From Lentibacter algarum (lineage in GTDB: Bacteria > Pseudomonadota > Alphaproteobacteria > Rhodobacterales > Rhodobacteraceae): a stretch of 64,000 nt of DNA. The stretch spans positions 124,001 to 188,000 of the forward strand of contig NZ_JAHKQI010000006.1 of assembly GCF_018860975.1 (NCBI RefSeq). The letters run 5' to 3'. Position 1 is the first letter of the stretch. The number at the start of each line of letters is the position of its first letter. A program made the translations under genes and the position numbers. Shown piece by piece: positions 55,428-63,310 of this stretch. Under the pieces are notes generated by a model. The model ran no database searches and was not told the DNA's origin. It was given only the letters and a program-made list of their open reading frames with translations.

Positions 55428-55832
55428 TTGTCAACTGACCTGTCTGGAATCGGCCTGCGACTGAGAGAAATTCGCAAGGACAATGACTTGACGCAGCCCG
55501 TCATGGCCGCCGCGATCGATGTGTCAGACCGCACTTATAAATACTACGAACAAGAAAAACGTGAGATTCCCGCCTTAGCCGCAGTCAAAATAAGTGAGGC
55601 GTTCGCCATTAACTTAGAGTGGTTGCTGACGGGGGTCGGCAAGGCCCACAAAAGCAACGATCCAGAACTGGCGGAAGCCTGCGCGATTGCTGTCCTTACC
55701 GAAAATGAGGGACGAGAGGCGGGTTTGCCGATAGCCAAGCTTGGCAAGATAATTGGCTTTGTTGCCGCCCAGTCCGCACAAACTGGCGAGACGCCAGCGC
55801 AGGTTACCTGCAAATATTTCGACACACTCTAG
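55428..55832 (+). CDS. XRE-family repressor
   Basis: 134 aa from TTG at 55428. The helix-turn-helix spans IGLRLREIRKDNDLTQPVMA and ISEAFAINLEWLLTG; DVSDRTYKYYEQEKREIP is the recognition helix region. The C-terminal half is short and has no LexA-like peptidase motif, so it is not self-cleaving. It probably sets the balance between the island's integrase operon and its rightward genes by binding the dyads just upstream. Confidence 0.85.
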   Translation: MSTDLSGIGLRLREIRKDNDLTQPVMAAAIDVSDRTYKYYEQEKREIPALAAVKISEAFAINLEWLLTGVGKAHKSNDPELAEACAIAVLTENEGREAGLPIAKLGKIIGFVAAQSAQTGETPAQVTCKYFDTL

Positions 55833-55846
55833 AAAGGAACGCCGAC

Positions 55847-56131
55847 ATGACTGACACATATCACCAGCCCAAAGTCGCAAAATCCGATTTGGACCCTTGC
55901 GACCAAGAGGTTTTTACCTTCGCGCGGCAAGTCGGCATTTCAGGCGCGTTCTTGTTTTTTGGTGGCGTGATTGCACTGATTGCCACGTCAGGTCAGGCAA
56001 CTTGGGACATTGCGCGCTCCCTCTACCTCGCCATGGTGGTGCTCGGTCCCGTGGGCATAGTCATCGCGCAAAGACTTCTGCGCATATTGATGAAGCATCG
56101 GCGTAAGGAACTTTCAATTTTCGACCGTTAA
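55847..56131 (+). CDS. Small two-span membrane protein
   Basis: 94 aa with AAAGGA upstream. Two hydrophobic stretches (ISGAFLFFGGVIALIAT and LYLAMVVLGPVGIVIA) are followed by a basic tail. It lies 14 bp after the XRE gene, on the same strand, so it is probably co-transcribed with it. Function unrecognised. Confidence 0.65.
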   Translation: MTDTYHQPKVAKSDLDPCDQEVFTFARQVGISGAFLFFGGVIALIATSGQATWDIARSLYLAMVVLGPVGIVIAQRLLRILMKHRRKELSIFDR

Positions 56132-56178
56132 AACACCTACCACCAGCTAAGAGAAAAACAATAAGTGAGAGTAGCAGA

Positions 56179-57213
56179 GTGACAACGCAGGTATCAAAAC
56201 ATAACTCAGGACTTCAATCCGCTCGGCGTGAAAAGAAGGACGAGTTCTATACTCAGCTCGAAGATATTGAGCGTGAAATGCGGCATCACAAAGCTCACTT
56301 CAAAGACAAGACTGTTCTCTGCAATTGCGATGATCCGCGCGTAAGCAACTTCTTTCATTATTTCGCTTACAACTTTGAACATCTCGGCCTCAAGCGTCTC
56401 ATTACCACATGTTATAAAAGCCAGTCCTCAGACCTCTTCAGCGAAAACAGTGCCGAGTCTGCGATCTATCTGGAATATCTCGGGGACAAAAATGGCAACC
56501 GCGTTCCCGATGTGGAGGAAATTGGCGTTAAGCAACTTAACGGTGACGGAGATTTTAGAAGCCCCGAATGCATCGAGCTACTTAAACAAGCTGATATCGT
56601 GGTTACGAATCCACCCTTTTCGCTGTTTCGAGACTACATCACTCAATTAATTGAATTTGACAAGAAGTTCCTGATCGTTGGCAACGTAAACTCTGTAACC
56701 TATTTGGAGGTTTTCAATGAAATTCGGTCGGACAGGATGTGGATTGGCCCAAGTATCCGCAGCGGTGATCGCGAGTTTGGCGTCCCCGACGACTACCCTC
56801 TAGACGCAAGTGGCACACGAGTTGACGAGCACGGGAATAAATTCATCCGAGTCAAAGGGGTTCGTTGGTTCACAAACTTGGATTTCGAAGAGCGCTATGA
56901 AGATTTAACGCTTCATAAGAAATACAAGGCTGACGAGTATCCAAAGTATGACAACTTTGACGCTATCGACGTTGGCAAAGTGAAGGACATCCCAGTCGAC
57001 TATGACGGTTTAATGGGGGTCCCAATCACGTTTCTGGACAAATACAACCCAAAGCAGTTTCGCATAATTGGAAGCTTCAACAATGGCCAGCACGGCGCAG
57101 AACTAGGTGCCAAGAAGGTGATTGCGGTCTCGCAAGGCAAAGAGCTGAAATGGAACGGACCCGTCATTAATCAAAAACCGCTGTTTAAGCGCGTTGTTAT
57201 CCAAAGAAGATAG
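56179..57213 (+). CDS. Adenine-specific DNA methyltransferase, EcoRI family
   Basis: 344 aa from GTG at 56179. KKDEFYTQLEDIEREM, FKDKTVLCNCDDPRVSNF and the catalytic NPPF (residues 144-147, DIVVTNPPFSLF) are M.EcoRI-family landmarks, along with the RKSGDREFGVP-like RSGDREFGVP and VKGVRWFTNLDF. It should methylate adenine, by family preference in GAATTC-like sites. It overlaps no gene and is 5 bp before the nuclease gene. Confidence 0.9.
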   Translation: MTTQVSKHNSGLQSARREKKDEFYTQLEDIEREMRHHKAHFKDKTVLCNCDDPRVSNFFHYFAYNFEHLGLKRLITTCYKSQSSDLFSENSAESAIYLEYLGDKNGNRVPDVEEIGVKQLNGDGDFRSPECIELLKQADIVVTNPPFSLFRDYITQLIEFDKKFLIVGNVNSVTYLEVFNEIRSDRMWIGPSIRSGDREFGVPDDYPLDASGTRVDEHGNKFIRVKGVRWFTNLDFEERYEDLTLHKKYKADEYPKYDNFDAIDVGKVKDIPVDYDGLMGVPITFLDKYNPKQFRIIGSFNNGQHGAELGAKKVIAVSQGKELKWNGPVINQKPLFKRVVIQRR

Positions 57214-57218
57214 AACCC

Positions 57219-58322
57219 ATGCAAATTACTCTCAAAGAGATCACAGTCCGCGAACTGAGCGAAAATTACGCCGACAACACAGAAGGTGGCGTCACTGGCT
57301 TCGGCGGCGAGCTGGATATCCGGCCACCCTTTCAACGGGAGTTTGTCTATAAAGATGCGCAGCGTGACGCCGTCATTGATACGGCCTCGAAAGGCTTCCC
57401 TCTCAATGTCATGTATTGGTCTGTCCGTGAAAACGGCGGTTTCGAGATTATCGATGGCCAACAACGCACCATCTCACTCTGCCAATACGTCCACGGGGAT
57501 TTCTCGGTCCAGATCGGTTCTTTTAAGGAAAAACGGGCGTTCCACAACCTCCAAGATGATGAGCAGAAAAAGCTGCTCGACTACCCGCTGACCGTCTACC
57601 AATGCAGCGGCACCGATACCGAAAAGCTGGAGTGGTTCAAGACCATCAACATCGCAGGCGAACAGCTGACCAACCAAGAGCTGCGCAACGCGGTTTATCA
57701 CGGTGAATGGGTCACAGACGCCAAAAAGTGGTTCAGCCGCCCAAACTGCCCCGCACAGGCTATCGGCTCCAACTATCTGACTGGCTCCGCGATCCGGCAA
57801 GATTACCTTGAAACGGCAATCATGTGGCACGCGCCCAATGGCGACATTGAGCAATACATGTCGGACCATCAAAATGAGCAATCAGCCAAAGAACTTTGGG
57901 ACTATTTCCAAGCTATCATCGAATGGGCGCAGGCCTGTTTTCCCAAGTATCGCAAACAGATGAAAGGTGTTCCGTGGGGGCCGCTCTATAACGAATATGG
58001 CCCCACCGTCATTGATGCAGCAAAGGCCGAAGATGAGGTCAAGCGTCTGCTCATTGATGATGATGTTTCTGCCAAATCAGGCATTTACAGCTACATCTTC
58101 GACGGTAAGGAACGCCATCTCAGCATCCGAAAGTTCACTGACAAAGACAGAACGGAAGCATTTGAGCGGCAGAACGGCGTTTGCCCGGTCTGCAAAAAGA
58201 CCTTTCCGATTGAAGGGATGGAAGCGGACCACATCGACCCATGGCATGCGGGCGGTAAAACTAATGCGGCCAACTGTCAGATGTTGTGCAAGGAAGACAA
58301 TCGCCGGAAGTCCGGGGTTTAA
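57219..58322 (+). CDS. DUF262-HNH nuclease (GmrSD-like)
   Basis: 367 aa. The DUF262 N-terminus shows IRPPFQREFVY and the nucleotide-binding-like EIIDGQQRTISL (residues 76-87). The C-terminal HNH motif is CPVCKKTF, ADHIDPWHAGG, NCQMLCKEDNRRKSG (about residues 325-365). DUF262 proteins use NTP and cut modified or unprotected phage DNA. Just 5 bp after the methylase gene, it is likely the restriction partner in an unusual R-M pair, since EcoRI-type methylases normally go with a PD-(D/E)XK nuclease. Confidence 0.88.
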   Translation: MQITLKEITVRELSENYADNTEGGVTGFGGELDIRPPFQREFVYKDAQRDAVIDTASKGFPLNVMYWSVRENGGFEIIDGQQRTISLCQYVHGDFSVQIGSFKEKRAFHNLQDDEQKKLLDYPLTVYQCSGTDTEKLEWFKTINIAGEQLTNQELRNAVYHGEWVTDAKKWFSRPNCPAQAIGSNYLTGSAIRQDYLETAIMWHAPNGDIEQYMSDHQNEQSAKELWDYFQAIIEWAQACFPKYRKQMKGVPWGPLYNEYGPTVIDAAKAEDEVKRLLIDDDVSAKSGIYSYIFDGKERHLSIRKFTDKDRTEAFERQNGVCPVCKKTFPIEGMEADHIDPWHAGGKTNAANCQMLCKEDNRRKSGV

Positions 58323-58650
58323 CTCATAGCTTTGCGCCATTCATATACTACAATTTGGCCGACCTTAGGACCTTCATGTCATGGGTCTTAGTATGGTACG
58401 AAACCATTTCCTGCGATCCACGCAGCAAGTACTAGCTAGAAACGAGGGTTTGCACTTCCGTAAAAGCCAAGAGTTCATAAATGTCTCAACTGCCGCGGCA
58501 ATGGAATGGGATCTTCCAGCTTTTTGGTTCGTCGACAGTTCCTAAGCCCTGAGGGCATCCTTAGGTTACTTTCTGGAATGGACTTTACGCCTAATTCGCT
58601 TAAGTCTGGGGAGGGCAACCAAAGCCACTGTTGCTTAGTAGAACATGCTC
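58323..58650. other. Intergenic gap, no gene recognised
   Basis: 328 bp between the convergent HNH nuclease gene and the nitrilase-fold gene. No tRNA, strong hairpin or long frame supported by codon pattern is seen. Confidence 0.5.
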
Positions 58651-60519
58651 TTAATTGCTCGGTATTTTTCTGTTCGCTTTTTTGCGGCGCTTCGAAAGCC
58701 GTTTCGCCAATTTGCTGGGTTTGGATCTGCTTTTTTCCAGCGGCTTTACAGGCTGAGTGCTAGTTAATTTCCATGCACGAGAGTCATCGCTTACCCTACC
58801 GTCGATCGTTTGTTGGCCAAGTTCCATCATGGAAGTTAGAGTGATCAACACCCCTCGAGCCCCGTCTTTGTACGGAAGATATATGGGAGTTTGTCCAAAC
58901 GGACTGGAGAAGTAGGCAACGGCCTCCTGCCGCTTAAACATCTGGGTTTGGTTAGATCGCTCGACGAGACCAAAACAAGTTAATGTTAGAACAGAACTTC
59001 CGGGATCATCGCTTAGTGTAGAAGCATAGCGCGCTGACCACCTTTCAGCAATTTGAGGACCGTCCATTAGAAGCACGAAAACAAGATTTGGTGCGACGCT
59101 CCTGAGGACTTCGTGGCATGGTTCACTTCTTGCCAAATCCTCACAAATCATTGCAGAAAAAAGTGAGCTTTTTCGAAACGGATGAAAATGTAACTCGCAC
59201 TGACCTATGTTGTGCGTCTCCCACCAGTTTGCGCGCGGGTCGAGCGTTGAGGTGAGGGCATATGTTTCAAGTTGGTTCGCAGAAAGCATCCATCGGTGGT
59301 GCTTCTTACGACTGCTGATCACCGCTCGTGGGCCTTCCCCGAAGTCATGCCATACTGCAGTCATTGCATAATTGCCTGGGCCGTCGGTCTCTGGGTCGCA
59401 GTTATCGCTTGAGCCCGCAATTACAAACTCTAACGCGGGTTCGAGTTTCTTTAGCTCCCAACACACCCTGCCGAAAGTATCAAAATCAAGCGAACACTCT
59501 GGAAACATCACCACGTTCACTGTTTCAACGTCTTGTTTTGCAGACATCATTAGACGAAGCGAAAGATCAACAATATCCTCTTCGTCTAGCCAATCTTGTT
59601 GAAGTTCAAAATTTCCCCAGTGCGGTCTAGTGTCTGACTTATTACCTCCTGGAAGGCTCTCCTTTGCGACATGGGTCGGCTTGAATGATTTTGCCTTAAC
59701 CTCAAACGGAAACGGGATAACGAGAATATCGACGGGCATATCATCATCCTCAAGCAATTGCTTGGGCGGCATATGCCAATGACACCTTGCAGCTCCAACT
59801 TTTGGCAGCATCGTCAAGTTTCGGCTAAAATTACGATGGGAACAACCTGCTACTGAAATACGGGTCTTCGGAAAGATGTTAACCACATTGGGATCCGCCT
59901 GAAACGCAAATGTCCCAGCGCTGCCGTGTGAGCGCAAGTATGCCATACTTCCAGACCAGTTGGTATTTTCCGATAGCTCATAGTTGCCATGCCGGACCTG
60001 CTTATGATCAATTGCCTTTTTGAAATATGGATCATCGGCGGCCTCAGGAGCACCAACTCTTGACGATGCTTCGTCTGCGATTATCAATAGCTTCAGCGCA
60101 ATCGTCCACCATTTTGGGGTTGCTCTATTCCGGAGAGGCAATCGTATGGGCTCAGCGCTCTCCTTGAGAAGATCCGCCCAAAGTTGCTCAACCTCCGTTG
60201 GAGTTGCGATTGTATCTAAACTACCATGCAGTTTGATCCACTTTTGACCTAAGATCTCACAAGTTTCCCGATCCTTCTTTTTTAGACTAAACCATGGATT
60301 TTCATCGCTATCGATAGCGCCGTCTGGATCTGGATCAAAATGAGAAAATGCACTACTTGTGTCCAAGAGCATCGCAGAAATAGCAAATAAGTCAGTCGGT
60401 ATTGGCGGCGCTACAGACCATCTACCCGGCTCCGTTACATCTACGCCCGTCCCTTCCTCATTCGGCACTGTCGACTCTGGGAAGACGAGTTTAATGTAGT
60501 CGTATACTGTATGCGGCAT
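58651..60519 (-). CDS. Large nitrilase-superfamily protein in the defence island
   Basis: 622 aa. The nitrilase triad is visible: E341 in VVMFPECSLDF, K405/K406 in SSRKKHHRW and C459 in FSAMICEDLAR, with typical spacing (65 and 53 residues). Residues 1-250 are a mixed, largely helical region with no family I recognise, and the last 30 residues are strongly basic (KRLSKRRKKANRK). Nitrilase-fold domains occur fused to reverse transcriptases in the DRT1 class; here one stands alone with a restriction system and an RT element close by. Substrate unknown. The gene is visibly AT-richer than the host genes. Confidence 0.75.
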   Translation of the reverse strand: MPHTVYDYIKLVFPESTVPNEEGTGVDVTEPGRWSVAPPIPTDLFAISAMLLDTSSAFSHFDPDPDGAIDSDENPWFSLKKKDRETCEILGQKWIKLHGSLDTIATPTEVEQLWADLLKESAEPIRLPLRNRATPKWWTIALKLLIIADEASSRVGAPEAADDPYFKKAIDHKQVRHGNYELSENTNWSGSMAYLRSHGSAGTFAFQADPNVVNIFPKTRISVAGCSHRNFSRNLTMLPKVGAARCHWHMPPKQLLEDDDMPVDILVIPFPFEVKAKSFKPTHVAKESLPGGNKSDTRPHWGNFELQQDWLDEEDIVDLSLRLMMSAKQDVETVNVVMFPECSLDFDTFGRVCWELKKLEPALEFVIAGSSDNCDPETDGPGNYAMTAVWHDFGEGPRAVISSRKKHHRWMLSANQLETYALTSTLDPRANWWETHNIGQCELHFHPFRKSSLFSAMICEDLARSEPCHEVLRSVAPNLVFVLLMDGPQIAERWSARYASTLSDDPGSSVLTLTCFGLVERSNQTQMFKRQEAVAYFSSPFGQTPIYLPYKDGARGVLITLTSMMELGQQTIDGRVSDDSRAWKLTSTQPVKPLEKSRSKPSKLAKRLSKRRKKANRKIPSN

Positions 60520-60646
60520 GTAACGTATTGTTTACTTTTTGGGCACCTTCATTGGCGACTTGATGCTAAGGTAAGCACAGTTTGTTGCTTAGTTTAAAGG
60601 TAAAAGTTCGGTGGCGTAACGTGTTGTTATGTGGTTACACTTAAGA

Positions 60647-60787
60647 ATGTTTTCTCTGCTGCCACAAAGCCGTCTCAGTTCCTTGACTCCTCTTGGTGTA
60701 GCTCATAAGTACTCGATCTACGAGTTCGAGCACATTGAGGCCAATGGTTGGCCCTCAAGAGAGATGGCGCGAATTTTGAAAAGGTGA
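60647..60787 (+). CDS. Possible 46-aa mini-protein
   Basis: ATG at 60647 to TGA at 60785-60787. It ends HIEANGWPSREMARILKR, which looks protein-like (short helix, possible DNA-contacting tail). No clear ribosome site. It precedes the 62-aa gene by 6 bp. The gap 60520-60646 otherwise holds only the promoter region of the nitrilase-fold gene. Confidence 0.3.
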   Translation: MFSLLPQSRLSSLTPLGVAHKYSIYEFEHIEANGWPSREMARILKR

Positions 60788-60793
60788 ATTGAT

Positions 60794-60982
60794 ATGACTG
60801 TACTGGTTGATGAAGTGTACGCACGGATTCTGACAGAGCAGAGCCAAAACTCAGAGCGAGAGTTGTCGGAAGCTGTCGCTGTGATGGAGGGTAACGCTAA
60901 GAATAGTGTTGCTCAAGCGCGCCGCCAGATGCCGATGTTGGGTGTTTTGAGAGCAGCCTTAGCTGCTAACCACGGTCAGTAA
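60794..60982 (+). CDS. 62-aa hypothetical protein
   Basis: ATG at 60794 with AAAGGTG upstream. Helical, with QNSERELSEAVAVMEGNAKN and a short basic VAQARRQMP. No family recognised. It lies between the nitrilase-fold gene and the plasmid remnant. From 60983 to the end of the relaxase remnant (61139) nothing is seen. Confidence 0.45.
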   Translation: MTVLVDEVYARILTEQSQNSERELSEAVAVMEGNAKNSVAQARRQMPMLGVLRAALAANHGQ

Positions 60983-61179
60983 TGACGACTTGATGTCGAC
61001 AACCGATTAGAATCCAGCCGCTCGAATGATCAACTGAATGCAGCTGGTCTAAGCGTGAGTGTGTCCGGATTTCGTAGAGTGGCTCAAGTTATCGGCAGCC
61101 ACAGCGTTCCTTTACGGTGTGAAATCTATGATCACGCCCTAATGCGTCATCCCCCTATCCATCTCTACCTCCCGCCCTT

Positions 61180-61482
61180 CTAGCTCTGTATCAACCTCTC
61201 TTCGGCGGCCTTCACTAATTTCAAGCTGGTCTCGAGTTGCGTGCGCAGCCTCCCGTAATTCGAGCCCTCGTTCAGCAAGCCGTGCAACGCAGCCACGGAC
61301 GCCGTTTGCGATTGAATGAGCACCGACACGCAGGCGGCCAATCCATCCAGCTGGCTCTGCATCCTCTTCGTCGAGCGTTCCTCTAACCCGCTCAATTCCT
61401 TTGCTGAGACCTCGCAGGCCGTCACCAACCGCTCGACGCAGGCGAGCAAGTCGCGTTCCAAGGCTGTCAGGGGTGTCGTCAT
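61180..61482 (-). CDS. MobD/MbeD-like coiled-coil protein (nested)
   Basis: 100 aa, start ATG at 61482 directly against the mobB stop, in a different frame inside the relaxase remnant. Helical heptad-like text (TALERDLLACVERLVTACEV, RTQLETSLKLVKAAEERL) fits MbeD-type accessory proteins of mobilizable plasmids. The nested arrangement is what identifies it. Confidence 0.6.
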   Translation of the reverse strand: MTTPLTALERDLLACVERLVTACEVSAKELSGLEERSTKRMQSQLDGLAACVSVLIQSQTASVAALHGLLNEGSNYGRLRTQLETSLKLVKAAEERLIQS

Positions 61483-61830
61483 CTAGTTCTCCTCGATCTT
61501 GATGCAGGTGACTGACCTGCCGCCCAGCGTGCAGGTCCTCAGTCGTGTCTTGGTCGGGTCCAGCACCAGCCATGTCGCGTCCTCCCTGTCGATCCGCGTC
61601 AGGCCCAAGTCCGTCAGTTCCGAACTCGCCAGCATCAGCGTCCAAAGCAAGCTCACGGCCATCATCGAGACGATCCCCACCAAGAACGTCCCCGTGATCA
61701 GCCAGGGCGAGATCGTCAGCCAGCTCTTGTTCTGTCGCAGAAAGGTGCGGGTATCGCTCTCGATTGTACGATGCGCGATGGTCGCAATTTTGCTCAAATC
61801 GGTCCTGAAGCTCGCTAGCTGGGATGCCAT
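61483..61830 (-). CDS. MobB/MbeB-like protein with one membrane span (nested)
   Basis: 115 aa from ATG at 61830 (the longer frame to 61932 begins in foreign DNA). A helical start (MASQLASFRTDLSKIATIAH) is followed by SPWLITGTFLVGIVSMMAVS, a membrane anchor, then a soluble tail ending in RTCTLGGRSVTCIKIEEN. MbeB proteins anchor the relaxosome to the membrane. It overlaps the relaxase remnant in another frame. Confidence 0.65.
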   Translation of the reverse strand: MASQLASFRTDLSKIATIAHRTIESDTRTFLRQNKSWLTISPWLITGTFLVGIVSMMAVSLLWTLMLASSELTDLGLTRIDREDATWLVLDPTKTRLRTCTLGGRSVTCIKIEEN

Positions 61831-62026
61831 CGAGGCGGCGTAGTCCTGCCTGCTTAGTTGAAAAGTGCAAGTTAAGGGCGATAATAAAGGTGCAACGCTC
61901 GACGTTACCAGCGTACTCGTTTCTTGGTGCATATCTTACTAGAGAATACTTGCGCGTAGTTGGTCCGCAGCGATATTGTTTGCTTGAAAATTTCCGTCAG
62001 GACTACTTTTGAAAGGCCACCGAACA

Positions 62027-62215
62027 ATGCTCAAATATTTTTCTGAGAAAAACACTTCTCCTGCCGACGTGTCCGCAATCGGAGTTGAGCGATGCGGCCA
62101 AAACTCATTCACTGTTGAATTTCAGTTAAAAGACGGCTCAAAATCTCAACTCGGCACCTTTTCTGGAGAAACGATGAGATCTTTAATAGAGTATTGGATG
62201 GAGAGTGAAACGTAG
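62027..62215 (+). CDS. 62-aa hypothetical in the inserted segment
   Basis: ATG at 62027 (a TTG at 62009 is also possible). Beta-strand-rich text (ERCGQNSFTVEFQLKDGSKS) ending in SLIEYWMES. It lies 24 bp before the secreted-protein gene on the same strand and shares its AT-rich character, so they likely arrived together. Confidence 0.5.
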   Translation: MLKYFSEKNTSPADVSAIGVERCGQNSFTVEFQLKDGSKSQLGTFSGETMRSLIEYWMESET

Positions 62216-62239
62216 CCAAACGAGAGGATATACTTTTAC

Positions 62240-62935
62240 ATGTTGAAAACTAATTCAGTGAAACCTACCAGCTTCGGCTTGCTGGTAATATTTGTGATAT
62301 TTCTACTATCGGGTGGATCAAGTGCAGAAGTATTGCGAGGATTCCAATTCGAGCATGTAGCTGATGTTGTCCCGAAAAACCTAGTTGCTACGGCTGGACA
62401 CCCAGAGGGCGCAAAGCTTTGGGTGATTATTCAACCAATAGCGCCTACCGTGGCGGATCGTATGAAAATCGATCCGTTTACCCAAAAAGAAACCTATAAA
62501 GAGAGCACAGTAACCTGCCACTTTGAGTACTATTATGGAAACCAGCATAGCACCAGAATAGCTTTGAACCCTGATGCGGGTTACACGCCGAATGTTGTTA
62601 CATTTGTGATGCGGAATTCCGATACGGGCAAGACCACTGGGCTCAACACTTGGGCGAGCGGAATCTTAGAGCCGGCACAAGGTGTTGGAGGCGACCAGAT
62701 AGTGACAGGCTATAGCTCTACTTCTCAAACTGACTCATATCGCCAAGATCACCCATCGCGTGACGAAGCAATGGCTGCGAAGTGGAAAACATGCGATATT
62801 AGTGGGATCACAAGTATTCAAATTCTAGCAGGCTCACCATTTCTAGTGGAAGGTTCTGGTGAGGAAAGTCCGATCGACGTGATTTACGTGGAACTCTACG
62901 ATAACTCGGACTTTATTCGCGAAAGGGAGCGATAG
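62240..62935 (+). CDS. Secreted protein of unknown function
   Basis: 231 aa. A signal peptide (SFGLLVIFVIFLLSGGSSAE) is followed by a beta-rich domain with CHFEYYYGNQHSTRIALNP, TFVMRNSDTGKTTGLNTW and WKTCDISGITSIQILAG. Two cysteines (CHFE and KTCD) could form a disulfide. The last 93 bp overlap the foreign tail of the truncated mobC frame on the other strand. No family recognised. Its presence between mob genes marks a replacement event. Confidence 0.65.
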   Translation: MLKTNSVKPTSFGLLVIFVIFLLSGGSSAEVLRGFQFEHVADVVPKNLVATAGHPEGAKLWVIIQPIAPTVADRMKIDPFTQKETYKESTVTCHFEYYYGNQHSTRIALNPDAGYTPNVVTFVMRNSDTGKTTGLNTWASGILEPAQGVGGDQIVTGYSSTSQTDSYRQDHPSRDEAMAAKWKTCDISGITSIQILAGSPFLVEGSGEESPIDVIYVELYDNSDFIRERER

Positions 62936-63310
62936 GCAAATCGCGCGGTTCAGCCAGCGGGCGATCTGGTTGAGGTTGCCGCCGATGCGTCCGACAGCCA
63001 GCACAAGTGCGGGATCAACACGGGGGATGGGCTTGCGACGTCGGGCTTCGGTCAGGCCAAGCGCCTCGCGTAGAAGGGTCGCTGCGGGCAGGCCAGCCGC
63101 CTCGGCTTTGGCGCGCAACTGGGCCTTCTCTGCCGCTGTGCACCGGAAGACGAAGGTCTCGGTCAGTGGCTCGTTGGTGCGGGCTTTTCCCGCGCCGGTG
63201 GGGTTCGAAGGGGAGGCTTGCCGCCCCTCGCAAGGTCCCGTGTCAATAGCGTCAGCGTATGACATGGGTCGCCTTGCTGTTTGCTCTTCGGTGGGATCGG
63301 TGGCGGTCAT
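62843..63310 (-). pseudogene. MobC-like mobilization protein, truncated
   Basis: ATG at 63310 overlaps the rep stop (ATGA). Core MobC text is TETFVFRCTAAEKAQLRAKA, then RVDPALVLAVGRIGGNLNQI and ARWLNRA. After that, near 62940, the frame runs into foreign DNA and ends at 62843. MobC helps the relaxase open oriT DNA. Most of the ribbon-helix-helix domain survives, so residual DNA binding is possible. Confidence 0.7.

Larger units (their letters stand above)
61139..61870 (-). pseudogene. Relaxase (MobA/MbeA-like) C-terminal remnant
   Basis: 243 codons whose first residues up to about 61850 come from the inserted DNA. After that the acidic and arginine-rich C-terminal part of a plasmid relaxase continues (RFEQNCDHRASYNRERYPH, LSKGIERVRGTLDEED, GLELREAAHATRDQLE). 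The HUH/Tyr catalytic N-terminus is absent. As in ColE1-type mob regions, mobB- and mobD-like frames are nested within it. It cannot nick oriT as it stands. Confidence 0.65.
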
